Assembly (NCBI GenBank): GCA_031264715.1
Contig: JAISDP010000021.1
Location: 1-8,198 of the forward strand
From: Bacteroidales bacterium
Lineage (GTDB): Bacteria; Bacteroidota; Bacteroidia; Bacteroidales; UBA4181
Reading direction: 5' to 3'
DNA: 8,198 nucleotides
Below are positions 1 to 7,327 of the stretch, in pieces. A model generated the notes under the pieces. The model saw only the letters and a program-made list of their open reading frames with translations. It had not been told where the DNA came from and searched no databases. How positions within the stretch are numbered: the stretch's first letter is position 1; each line of letters opens with the position of its first letter. The position numbers and the translations under genes were made by a program.

Positions 1-56
1 TTTTCCGGCTACCGGTATGGCATCCCTGACGGGATTTCCCGGACGATGGAACGTTG

Positions 57-200
57 CCCGTCAGGGCATTCATATCCATAGAAATCAATGCGGAAAACAT
101 CCGCCAATCTCCATAGGAGATTCATCATGTGAACCCTCCTACGAGGTTTTGGTCCGGCGGCGGCGCATCCTTTTTCTATTGATATGGTTGCCCTGACGGG
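57..200. repeat. Large imperfect inverted repeat enclosing nested hairpins
   Basis: The arms are 57-84 and 173-200, 28 nt each, and match as reverse complements at 25 of 28 positions. The outermost 10 bases are perfect (CCCGTCAGGG against CCCTGACGGG). The 88-nt interior holds further small hairpins: GCGGA/TCCGC at 90-94 and 100-104, AATCTCC/GGAGATT at 106-112 and 116-122 with a 3-nt loop, and a bulged stem pairing AACC-CTC near 132-138 with GAGGTT at 143-148. A third copy of CCCTGACGGG lies at 24-33, in direct orientation to the one at 191-200, so alternative pairing with 57-66 is possible. This could be a dispersed intergenic repeat, a MITE-like element or a structured RNA. I cannot tell which from one copy. 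A 78-codon minus-strand frame spans this region, but its sequence is dictated by the repeat and I do not call it a gene. Confidence 0.6.
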
Positions 201-480
201 AAATATACATAGCCCGCGCACATGCCATATCAATGATTCATTCATGGATAAAAAACTGTAGAAGCTCCTCCATGCAACCGAGCGGTTTTGGGAGGGGGAT
301 TTTTTTTGCCTCGCTCAGAGAACCTCCATCCTCGCTTTTACTGACAAAAACCTTGCTCGAGGCGACAAAATGGCAGTATTTTGGGTTTTCAGGACTTTTC
401 GCAACTAAACTGCGACTATGGCGACAAGGAAAGCAACCTCAAAATTCACAAAAATGACAGGCTTTTTTAAAACTTTTTGC
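201..480. other. Intergenic stretch without a supported gene
   Basis: A 74-codon plus-strand frame is open at 233-457, but its translation is low in recognisable structure, matches no family I know, and has no start signal. Minor structure only: an 8-bp inverted repeat TTGCCTCG (306-313) with CGAGGCGA (358-365, one G-T pair), and the octamer GGCGACAA at 361-368 and 420-427. It may be decayed sequence or an untranslated spacer. I see no RNA gene. Confidence 0.5.
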
Positions 481-485
481 AAAAT

Positions 486-519
486 AGTTCGTAAAATAAA
501 ACAGTTCGTATAATAATAA
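486..519. promoter_or_regulatory. 17-bp direct repeat upstream of the promoter, possible operator
   Basis: AGTTCGTA occurs at 486-493 and again at 503-510. The following AT-rich bases are also similar, giving about 14 of 17 matches between two head-to-tail copies. The pair lies roughly 30-55 bp upstream of the candidate -7 element, with a repeat distance between one and two helical turns. A tandem transcription-factor site is possible, but no known regulator consensus is recognised and the base composition is biased. Confidence 0.3.
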
Positions 520-541
520 AAACAAGCAATATAATCATCTT

Positions 542-549
542 TATATTTG
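542..549 (+). promoter_or_regulatory. Candidate Bacteroides-type -7 promoter element
   Basis: TATATTTG matches the Bacteroidota sigma-ABfr -7 consensus TAnnTTTG exactly. It lies 34 bp before the ATG of the first glycosyltransferase, predicting a leader of roughly 25-30 nt. A -33 TTTG element at the usual spacing is not evident, so the promoter may be weak or activator-dependent. It sits in the most AT-rich part of the upstream spacer. Confidence 0.45.
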
Positions 550-583
550 CCCAAACAATTCATTTCAAAAACACACTCAATCA

Positions 584-1732
584 ATGCGAATAGGTTTGGA
601 TGCGCAGCGAATTTACCGCCGGAAGAAATTCGGGATGGATATTGTTGTGCTCGAATGGATCAAGCGTCTCCAAAAGATGGATCAGGCGAATGAATATATT
701 GTCTACGTGGCGCCGGGGCCTGACGCTTGCATCGACAAAACAGCAAATTTCACCATACACAAAAATAAAAGCAGGTTATACCCGGTGTGGGAACAGCTGA
801 TGCTGCCTGCGGCTGTAAAAAGGATGGACATCGACATTCTGCACTGCACGGCCAATACAGCGCCCATTTGGTGCAAAAAGCCTTTGATATTGACTCTTCA
901 CGATACCATCAGCCTGGAACACCGTACATTCCTTAAAAAAACCGAGACCTGGTACCAGAAATTCGGAAACCTGTACCGGCGCTTCCTGATACCGCGCATC
1001 GTTAAAAAGGCAAAGCATTTGATTACGGTTTCCGAATCGGAAAAACAGAACATTGTCCGCATGTTGCATGTGCCGCCCGACTTTGTTACGGTGGCGCTCA
1101 ACGGAATCGACGAACGCTACCATCCGGTAACCGATCCGCAGGCGCAGGATACATTCCGCAGGAAATACCGGTTGCCCGAACATTACATCGCTTTTATCGG
1201 GAACACCGACCCCCGCAAAAATGTTGGCAATGCCGTGCGCGCTTATGCCGAATATTTCGAAAAGTCCGGCAAAAAGCGACAATTGGTAATGCTTCATAAC
1301 GACCCGAAAGCTTTCAAGGCGCTGCTCGAAAAATGGCACATGGATCATCTGAAGGAACACATCAGGACGCTTGGATATATCGAGAGCGCCGATATGGCGA
1401 TATTTTACTCGCTGGCCGACATGTTCCTCTACCCTTCACGGCGCGAAGGGTTCGGTATGCCGATACTCGAAGCCATGGCCTGCGGCACGCCGGTCGTCAC
1501 CTCCAATGTGTCGTCGATGCCCGAAGTGGGGGGCGATGCCGCCCTGTATGCCTCGCCCGACAACTATCAGGAAATAGCCGGGCAAATGCTAAACATCGAA
1601 ACGCATCCCGAACTAAGGGAAAAAATGGTGACCGCAGGGTTTGAACAGTGTAAGAAATTTGACTGGGACAACGCCGTGCAGCAAATTTTGAACGTCTATC
1701 AAAAAGTCTACGCACAGGCGAAACATTTGTAG
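584..1732 (+). CDS. Glycosyltransferase family 4 (GT-B fold)
   Basis: A 382-residue cytoplasmic or membrane-associated retaining glycosyltransferase, predicted to move a sugar from a nucleotide donor onto a lipid-linked glycan. The N-terminal acceptor half starts with MRIGLDAQRI and includes LTLHDTISLEH (103-113) and ITVSESEK (147-154), typical of capsule and O-antigen mannosyltransferase-like GT4 enzymes. The linker and donor-binding half begin near NGID (173-176) and FIGNTDPRKN (204-213). The donor site has the hallmark E-x7-E motif, E288 and E296, in REGFGMPILEAMACGTPVV. There is no signal peptide or membrane segment, and the length is normal for the family. The N-terminal loop usually reading GIGRY is FGMDIV here, a mild variation. 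ATG 584 is chosen because it gives the conserved N-terminus directly; no Shine-Dalgarno is seen. It is first in the locus, behind a probable promoter and separated from the next gene by 91 bp. The sugar specificity cannot be read from sequence. Confidence 0.93.
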   Translation: MRIGLDAQRIYRRKKFGMDIVVLEWIKRLQKMDQANEYIVYVAPGPDACIDKTANFTIHKNKSRLYPVWEQLMLPAAVKRMDIDILHCTANTAPIWCKKPLILTLHDTISLEHRTFLKKTETWYQKFGNLYRRFLIPRIVKKAKHLITVSESEKQNIVRMLHVPPDFVTVALNGIDERYHPVTDPQAQDTFRRKYRLPEHYIAFIGNTDPRKNVGNAVRAYAEYFEKSGKKRQLVMLHNDPKAFKALLEKWHMDHLKEHIRTLGYIESADMAIFYSLADMFLYPSRREGFGMPILEAMACGTPVVTSNVSSMPEVGGDAALYASPDNYQEIAGQMLNIETHPELREKMVTAGFEQCKKFDWDNAVQQILNVYQKVYAQAKHL

Positions 1733-1738
1733 CCTTCA

Positions 1739-1750
1739 TACGTATACGTA
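1739..1750. other. 12-bp perfect palindrome after the GT4 gene
   Basis: TACGTATACGTA is a perfect palindrome starting 7 bp after the GT4 stop codon. It has no loop and no following T-run, so it is not a convincing intrinsic terminator. It could be a protein-binding site or chance. The rest of this spacer is AT-rich, ending in a TAATTTTT stretch at 1800-1807 that is one base off the TAnnTTTG element and could start transcription of the downstream block. Confidence 0.25.
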
Positions 1751-1823
1751 AGGGACGCATGAAACGAAAACGTCGGCTTTTCCAATATCCGTCAAATTTT
1801 AATTTTTTTAAGTGATCGTTAAA

Positions 1824-2909
1824 ATGGCAAAGTTTCGTGTTGGGTATATCGATATGCTTCGAGGATTTACCATGCTCTGGGTGGTATGTTTGCACCTGAA
1901 CCTTTCTATCGGGATCGCAAACGACTTCCGGATGCCCATCCTCTTTTTCATATCAGGTATATTTTTTAAAATCAGACCGTTTCCTGAATTCTTCCTCAGG
2001 AAAACCAACATGATTTTTATCCCCCTGCTTTTTTTCTGGTTCATTAGCTGGATTTGCGCAATCACCCGGGACGAGTTGACCCCCGTGCACTTCAACCTCT
2101 CGCAAGTGGACTGGGGCAGCGTTTTCGACCTGCTTGACAAGTATTCGTACATGAAGATCAACATCCTGTGGTTCCTGATCGTGCTGTACGTCATCAACCT
2201 GTTCTATTACCCGCTGGTGCGGTATCTCAACCGGAACTGCATCCTGCTGGTCAGCGCTGTTCTGTACCTGGCGGCGGGATATATCGATTCGAAGATACAA
2301 ATGCAGATACAGGTATTTCATATGTGGAGATTCCTTACCTACCAGCTATTCTTCGTGCTGGGCGTCTTTTATGGACGGAAAATGCTCGAATGGCTTGCCG
2401 GAAACACCAGGCAGCTGTATGCAGTTTTGGGCGCGTGCCTGGTTGTGTTTGTTGTTTGCCGGGTGATTGACTGGGAAGCGCCGTATTTCAACATGACGCC
2501 CAAGCGCTTGTATAATTTCGTGCCGTCCGTTGCACTTATCGTCATGCTTTTCTGGCTTTTCAGCAAGCTGGAAAAGTTCAGGATCATGGAATTTTTCAGG
2601 TTCTTTGGCGCCAATTCCTTAACGATATACGCCTCGCACGTGATCATCCAGAATTATGTGCTGCTCGTTTTCCTCGATCCGTTTGTGAAGCGGCATTTCA
2701 ATGTCGACGACCATCAAACCCTGTACGGATGGTTTCTGTTCTTCGTAATTTGCGGGACAGGGTACGTATCCATCAAGTTTTTCAATCGCTACCTGCCCCG
2801 GTTTGTAGGCAAGAAGGATTTCTTCAAGCTGCCGGAACCCAAAGCATTACCGGCAACAAGAGAACCCGGGCCGATAGCATTTCGTAACCAGGCGTTGAGC
2901 AGCAAATGA
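1824..2909 (+). CDS. Acyltransferase 3 family membrane protein (polysaccharide O-acyltransferase)
   Basis: An integral membrane protein of 361 residues from ATG 1824; an in-frame GTG at 1812 would add four residues. I prefer the ATG because family members begin only a few residues before the YID-x-x-RG motif. It belongs to the acyltransferase-3 family (PF01757, OafA/WecH-like), which moves acetyl or other acyl groups from a cytoplasmic donor to glycans across the membrane. The first helix has YIDMLRGFTMLWVVCLH, containing the conserved Arg (13) and His (24). It is followed by RMPILFFISG (36-45), and RKTNMIFIPL near 59-68 matches the conserved basic segment before helix 3. About ten hydrophobic segments follow; a polar tail of about 40 residues closes the protein. 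The stop overlaps the next gene's start by 4 nt (ATGA), indicating translational coupling. The acyl group and acceptor are unknown. Confidence 0.88.
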   Translation: MAKFRVGYIDMLRGFTMLWVVCLHLNLSIGIANDFRMPILFFISGIFFKIRPFPEFFLRKTNMIFIPLLFFWFISWICAITRDELTPVHFNLSQVDWGSVFDLLDKYSYMKINILWFLIVLYVINLFYYPLVRYLNRNCILLVSAVLYLAAGYIDSKIQMQIQVFHMWRFLTYQLFFVLGVFYGRKMLEWLAGNTRQLYAVLGACLVVFVVCRVIDWEAPYFNMTPKRLYNFVPSVALIVMLFWLFSKLEKFRIMEFFRFFGANSLTIYASHVIIQNYVLLVFLDPFVKRHFNVDDHQTLYGWFLFFVICGTGYVSIKFFNRYLPRFVGKKDFFKLPEPKALPATREPGPIAFRNQALSSK

Positions 2910-3550
2910 AGATACAGTTGACAAGAACCGGGAAGAGCAGGCGGTTGACCTTGTGGGGATGGCTGACGGTTGCGGGTGGCGTTGCATTGCTGACGTACAT
3001 CTGGTTCGTCACGATCCACGACTTTTTAGCCCTCAACGAACCGGTCAATGCGCCCGTGCTGGTTGTTGAGGGTTACGTGCCCGATTACGTCCTCGACAGT
3101 GTGGCGGTTGTATGGAAGAACAAGCCGTCCGTATTGATCGTATGTGCCGGGCTGCCGGTCAGGAAAGGAGAATTTTGCGTCGGATACGGCAGTTATGCGG
3201 ATTACAATACGGCTTATCTTCGCGCAAACGGAGTCGATTCGCTGCATGTGGTCAGCGCTCCTGCCCTGCAAACGGACAGGGAAAGGACGTATACCACGGC
3301 TGTGGCCGCCATGGAAAGGTTAAAAGCATTGGGTTACGCCTCGGGCAAAGTGGATGTTGTTTGCCTGGGGACACACGCCCGCCGGTCGTTGCTGTTGTAC
3401 CGCAAGGCTTTCAGGCACGGGTGGAATGTCGGGGTCATCTCATACGGCGCCGATTATCCCCGGCAGTGGTGGCGAACCAGCGAAGGCGCACGGGCTGTGG
3501 TGTATGAAATGTTTGCTTACCTGTACTGTGCCATCTTTTTTCATCCTTAA
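2906..3550 (+). CDS. SanA/YdcF/ElyC-like DUF218 protein, membrane-anchored
   Basis: A 214-residue protein with a basic N-terminus (KSRR at 10-13), one membrane helix at about 16-36, and a soluble domain predicted to be periplasmic. The domain reads as DUF218 (ElyC/SanA/YdcF): VLVVEGYVPDY (51-61), the strand and loop VLIVCAGLP (76-84), YNTAYLRANGV (100-110), TDRERTYTTAVA (123-134), THARRSLLLYRKAF (156-169) and WWRTSEGARAVVYE (188-201). Known relatives affect envelope integrity: SanA in vancomycin exclusion, and ElyC in peptidoglycan and lipid-carrier metabolism. Their chemistry is not settled. Here the gene is locked between an acyltransferase (4-nt overlap) and a glycosyltransferase (10-nt gap), so a role tied to the same glycan or its lipid carrier is a reasonable inference, not shown. 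It is somewhat short for the family but appears complete. Its translation start is coupled to the upstream stop. Confidence 0.75.
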   Translation: MKIQLTRTGKSRRLTLWGWLTVAGGVALLTYIWFVTIHDFLALNEPVNAPVLVVEGYVPDYVLDSVAVVWKNKPSVLIVCAGLPVRKGEFCVGYGSYADYNTAYLRANGVDSLHVVSAPALQTDRERTYTTAVAAMERLKALGYASGKVDVVCLGTHARRSLLLYRKAFRHGWNVGVISYGADYPRQWWRTSEGARAVVYEMFAYLYCAIFFHP

Positions 3551-3560
3551 GCGATCAGCG

Positions 3561-4766
3561 ATGTACTGTTTTTTGACCGTTCTCTTTTGGTTGTCGATAT
3601 TTATTGTGTGTTACGCTTATGCCGGTTATGCCGTCCTGCTATGGCTGATGGTCAGGATCAAGGAAGCGGTCAAGGGGAAACGCGTGCAACATGCGGTTGG
3701 GGATTACCCGGAAGTGACGCTCCTGGTGGCTGCTTACAACGAAAAAGACTGTGTGGACGCGAAGGTGAAAAATTCGATGGAACTGGAATATCCTGAAGGC
3801 AGGTTAAAACTGGTGTGGGTTACCGATGGATCGGATGACGGCACGCCCGATTTGTTGCGGAAATACCCGGAGGTTACCGTATATCACCAGCCGGTGCGCG
3901 CCGGGAAGATCGCCGCCATGAACCGCGGGATGAAACTTCTCGACACGCCTGTCGTTGTCTTCTCCGATGCCAATACCATGTTGGGCAGGGAATCGGTGAA
4001 GCGGATCGTTCGCCTGTTTGCCGACCCGGGAGTGGGTTGCGTATCGGGTGAAAAACGGATATTCGGTAACGAAAAGGATATGGCGGCGGGTGCGGGCGAA
4101 GGCTTATACTGGAAATACGAGTCGTTCCTGAAAAGCTACGATGCCCGCCTGTACTCGGTAGTGGGCGCTGCCGGCGAGCTGTTTGCCATCCGCCGCGAGT
4201 ATTACGCCGAAGTGGAAGAAGATACGCTGCTGGACGATTTCATCATCTCCCTGCGCATTGCCATGAAAGGACATACTGCACAGTACGACCCGGAAGCATA
4301 CGCCTGCGAAGATTCGTCGGCCAACGTCGGGGAAGAGCTGAAACGCAAGGTACGTATTGCCGCCGGCGGCTTCCAGTCGATGGTTCGCCTGGCTCCGCTG
4401 CTGAATATCTTCAAGTACGGAATACTTTCGTTCCAGTATATTTCGCACCGCGTATTGCGGTGGACGCTGGCGCCGTTGTGCCTGCTGCTGCTGCTTGTCA
4501 GTAATTTCGCACTGTCCCTCCGGCCTGGTTTGTGTTCGTACCATTTTTTCACCATCGTTTTCTGGCTGCAAGTCTGTTTTTATGCCGTAGCCCTGCTGGG
4601 ACGGTTTCTTGCAAATCGCCGGATCAAACTCAAGGCACTGTTCGTTCCGTATTACTTTTTGATCATGAATTATGCCGTATACCTCGGTTTCTTCAGGTAT
4701 ATGAAAAAATCGCAGGATGTGAAATGGGAACGCGCAAAAAGGAGTAATTCATCGTTATGGAAATAA
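3561..4766 (+). CDS. Membrane-bound glycosyltransferase family 2
   Basis: A 401-residue inner-membrane GT2 enzyme of the cellulose-synthase/NodC-like type. It has an N-terminal helix (about 4-31), a cytoplasmic GT-A domain, and three C-terminal hydrophobic segments (about 301-322, 328-349, 357-380). Donor-site motifs are AAYNE (57-61), TDGSDDGT (88-95) and SDAN (135-138), which is DxN where many relatives have DxD. DD at 225-226, in DDFIISLRIAMKG, is the likely catalytic-base region. RKVRIAAGGFQS (262-273) occupies the place of the Q-x-x-R-W motif of processive synthases, which is absent, so single-sugar addition is more likely than polymer synthesis. ATG 3561 is chosen because it precedes the membrane helix and lies 10 nt after the previous stop. 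The frame stays open upstream to 3354, but that part only shadows the SanA-like gene. The last 10 nt overlap the next gene. Donor and acceptor are unknown. Confidence 0.88.
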   Translation: MYCFLTVLFWLSIFIVCYAYAGYAVLLWLMVRIKEAVKGKRVQHAVGDYPEVTLLVAAYNEKDCVDAKVKNSMELEYPEGRLKLVWVTDGSDDGTPDLLRKYPEVTVYHQPVRAGKIAAMNRGMKLLDTPVVVFSDANTMLGRESVKRIVRLFADPGVGCVSGEKRIFGNEKDMAAGAGEGLYWKYESFLKSYDARLYSVVGAAGELFAIRREYYAEVEEDTLLDDFIISLRIAMKGHTAQYDPEAYACEDSSANVGEELKRKVRIAAGGFQSMVRLAPLLNIFKYGILSFQYISHRVLRWTLAPLCLLLLLVSNFALSLRPGLCSYHFFTIVFWLQVCFYAVALLGRFLANRRIKLKALFVPYYFLIMNYAVYLGFFRYMKKSQDVKWERAKRSNSSLWK

Positions 4767-5812
4767 ACCCCAGGATACCTGTTATGACACAAAAATCACC
4801 TTATGTCGAAACGCTTCGCGGATTTGCGATACTGTTGGTTGTCATGGGACATGTGATAGGAGACAGCGTGCAGGGTGGAATGAAAGTTGGCGACGATTCG
4901 ATTTGGCGGTATATCTATTTCAATATAGACAAGTTGCAAATGCCCCTGTTTACGTTAATTGCGGGATGGGTTTATGCAATTCGCCCGTTTTTGAAGACCC
5001 AAAGCTTTTGGCGGTTTGCCAAACAGAAGTCGCAAAGGGTTTTAATCCCCATGCTGGCGGTAGCAACCATATATTATGTATTGAAAGCCATCACCGGTGG
5101 TGAAGGCGGCGAGCAACTCCGCAAAATATGGGTATTACTCGTTTTTCCATACAATGTTTACTGGTACCTGCCTTCCCTGTTCTGGCTATTCATCATTGCC
5201 GGCTTACTGGACAAATGCCGGTGGCTGGAAAAAATCGGACCATGGGCGGTCATCCTTTTGGCGAGTATTTTGTTGTATAAATACCAGGAATGGCTGATTC
5301 CGGAAGCTGTTCCCAACATCTTTTCATTGAAGGGCGCCATCTATTTACTGCCGTTCTTTTTGCTGGGCATGGGTATACGGCGCTTCAATGCGGTATGGTC
5401 GGAAAAACGGCTTGTAACAGGTTTATGGTGTCTTTTTATCACCTGCATGGTATTGGTTCAACTCGTGTGGTTTCAAATCATCGGCGACGGGTATTCAAGC
5501 TATGGCAGAAATTCCTGGTTGGGTATCTGTACCGGACTTGCATCTGCCGCATTGTTTTACAGTCATGTCAAAATAAAAGCGCTGGTTTGGATAGGCGGTT
5601 TCTCATACACGATTTACCTGTTCCATTCAATAGCCAAAGGAATCTGCCTGCAGGCGCTCGCAAAACTGGGCGTTGGCAATCTTCCGACGCTTTTTGTTTG
5701 CAGCGTCATCGCAGGCGTCCTGATTCCTGTATTCATCGATCAAATACTGGAAAAGTGGAAAATAACCCGATTCGTTTTTTTAGGGAAAAAACAGAATAAA
5801 TGCCTTCGCTAA
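4757..5812 (+). CDS. Second acyltransferase 3 family membrane protein
   Basis: A 351-residue polytopic membrane protein of the acyltransferase-3 family (PF01757). YVETLRGFAILLVVMGHV (16-33) carries the conserved Arg (21) and His (32). KLQMPLFTLIAGWVYAIRP (59-77) and KSQRVLIPML (91-100) are the next family landmarks. About ten hydrophobic segments follow, including YNVYWYLPSLFWLFIIAGLL near 133-152, the Wyl-P-x-L-F-W-like stretch common in this family. A role in O-acetylation of the glycan or its lipid-linked precursor is likely. ATG 4757 overlaps the GT2 gene by 10 nt; ATG 4784, nine codons later, is an alternative start that would leave a 17-nt gap. AAGGAG at 4738-4743 resembles a Shine-Dalgarno but lies 13 nt from ATG 4757, too far to be decisive. 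The stop overlaps the flippase gene. It differs clearly from the first acyltransferase and is not a recent duplicate. Confidence 0.88.
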   Translation: MEINPRIPVMTQKSPYVETLRGFAILLVVMGHVIGDSVQGGMKVGDDSIWRYIYFNIDKLQMPLFTLIAGWVYAIRPFLKTQSFWRFAKQKSQRVLIPMLAVATIYYVLKAITGGEGGEQLRKIWVLLVFPYNVYWYLPSLFWLFIIAGLLDKCRWLEKIGPWAVILLASILLYKYQEWLIPEAVPNIFSLKGAIYLLPFFLLGMGIRRFNAVWSEKRLVTGLWCLFITCMVLVQLVWFQIIGDGYSSYGRNSWLGICTGLASAALFYSHVKIKALVWIGGFSYTIYLFHSIAKGICLQALAKLGVGNLPTLFVCSVIAGVLIPVFIDQILEKWKITRFVFLGKKQNKCLR

Positions 5813-7251
5813 AACAAAAAACATTATCCGGCTTAAGCTGGAGCTTCGCAGATAATTTTGCCTCCCAGGGAATTGCTTTCGTTGTCCAGGTCATATTGGC
5901 GCGCCTGATCGATCCCGAAGAGTTTGGCGTGGTTACGATGATTGCTATTTTCATAGCTTTGTCCATTACCTTTATCGATAGCGGCTTCGGTCAGGCATTG
6001 ATCCGTAAAAAGAACTGCACGCAAGCCGATTACAGTACTGTTTTCTTTTTCAACCTTGCGATAGGGATTGTTTTGTATATCCTTCTTTATTTTTCAGCCC
6101 CGCTGGTTGCCGATTTCTTCAACGAACCGCGGGTAAGTTCCATCCTGCGTGTCGCCGGGCTTGTGCTGATCATCAATGCCGCAAGCGTCATACAATTGAC
6201 GCTCCTGATCAAAAATATCGATTTCAAAACCAAAACCAAAATATCGCTGAGCGCTGAACTGTTATCCGGTGGAATAGCCATTGCGATGGCATTTAGAGGT
6301 TTTGGAATATGGAGTCTGGTCGCCCGCAGCGTCTTAGTACCTTTGTTCACAGCCGTTTTTATCTGGCTGTCCGGCAAATGGCATCCGGCTTGGGTATTTT
6401 CGATCAAGAGTTTCAGGGAACTGTTCGGGTTTGGATACAAATTATTGCTGTCCTCCCTGCTGAATGCCGCTTCACGCAATATATACTCCCTGATCATCGG
6501 GAAGTTCTTCTCGGCAACAACCTTAGGCTTTTATGGACGGGCCGAACAGTTCAACAATATTTTCTCATCCACCCTTACCACCAACATCCAGCGGGTTTCG
6601 TATCCCGTGCTGGCTTCCATACAGGACGACCCGGAAAAACTCAAGAAGGGCTACCGGAAGCTGATCAAAAGCACCATGATGGTCACCTTCTCGTTGATGT
6701 TGGGCCTGGCTGCCGTCGCCGAACCTTTGATTACCATCCTGATCAAGGAACAATGGCTGCCTTGCGTACCGTACCTGCAACTGATGTGTTTCGCCTCAAT
6801 GCTTTATCCGCTACACGCCATGAACCTGAATGCCATCACCGTCAAAGGGCGGTCGGACCTGTTCCTTAAGCTGGAAATCATCAAGCAGATCGTTGATATT
6901 CCGCTCATTTTGATCGGGATTTTCCTCGGCGTGGAGGCATTGTTGATCGGCGCCATTGTCATGTCGTTTGCCTGCTTTTTCCTGAACAGTTACTATTCGG
7001 CGAATCTGATCCATTATTCCACCAGGGAACAGTTATGGGATATTCTCCCGCTGCTGATGGTTGCCGGAGTGGTGTCGGCGCTTGTCTGGGGCGTAACGTT
7101 CCTGCATATGGGCAACTGGGTAACGCTGATGATACAGGTGACTGTCGGCGCAGGCCTGACCGTCGGGATATACGAAGTCATGAAGCAGCCTGATTATAAG
7201 GAAATGAAACAGATTGTATTGCAAACAATCGCCAGATTCGGGAAATCATAA
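5800..7251 (+). CDS. Wzx/TuaB-like polysaccharide flippase (MOP superfamily)
   Basis: A 483-residue multi-spanning inner-membrane protein of the MOP superfamily, polysaccharide-synthesis branch (Polysacc_synt_3-like; WzxC and TuaB type). These carriers flip undecaprenyl-linked glycans to the periplasmic face. The start LKQKTLSGLSWSFADNFASQ (4-23) is typical: a short basic amphipathic lead, then the first helix. LARLIDPEEFGVVTM (34-48) and DSGFGQALIRKK (60-71) match the characteristic loop after helix 1 and start of helix 2. LGFYGRAEQFNNI and RVSYPVLASIQDD in the middle are further hallmarks of the WzxC/TuaB branch. About 12-14 membrane segments are expected, and the length is normal. ATG 5800 overlaps the previous stop by 13 nt. 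It is the last gene of the overlapping block and is followed by a 258-bp spacer. Substrate specificity cannot be read. The name wzx is functional only, so no symbol is assigned. Confidence 0.9.
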   Translation: MPSLKQKTLSGLSWSFADNFASQGIAFVVQVILARLIDPEEFGVVTMIAIFIALSITFIDSGFGQALIRKKNCTQADYSTVFFFNLAIGIVLYILLYFSAPLVADFFNEPRVSSILRVAGLVLIINAASVIQLTLLIKNIDFKTKTKISLSAELLSGGIAIAMAFRGFGIWSLVARSVLVPLFTAVFIWLSGKWHPAWVFSIKSFRELFGFGYKLLLSSLLNAASRNIYSLIIGKFFSATTLGFYGRAEQFNNIFSSTLTTNIQRVSYPVLASIQDDPEKLKKGYRKLIKSTMMVTFSLMLGLAAVAEPLITILIKEQWLPCVPYLQLMCFASMLYPLHAMNLNAITVKGRSDLFLKLEIIKQIVDIPLILIGIFLGVEALLIGAIVMSFACFFLNSYYSANLIHYSTREQLWDILPLLMVAGVVSALVWGVTFLHMGNWVTLMIQVTVGAGLTVGIYEVMKQPDYKEMKQIVLQTIARFGKS

Positions 7252-7327
7252 AGTACATTCATTATCATTAAATTAAGTAACAGGATTTATATAAACTTGG
7301 ATGAATCATATTTTTCCGTCTAAAAAT

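Noticed and set aside
9..245. Minus-strand 78-codon frame at the left edge
   Set aside because: It lies across the inverted repeat at 57-200 and its translation reflects that repeat. No family is recognised and there is no start signal.
233..457. Plus-strand 74-codon frame in the leading spacer
   Set aside because: Composition and sequence look non-coding, no family is recognised, and nothing supports translation.
776..1360. Long minus-strand frame opposite the GT4 gene
   Set aside because: The plus strand carries a complete GT4 with all motifs. The antisense translation is a shadow with no recognised domain.
3354..3560. N-terminal extension of the GT2 gene by 69 residues
   Set aside because: This part overlaps the well-supported SanA-like gene in another frame and has no GT2-like features. 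ATG 3561 sits directly before the membrane helix.
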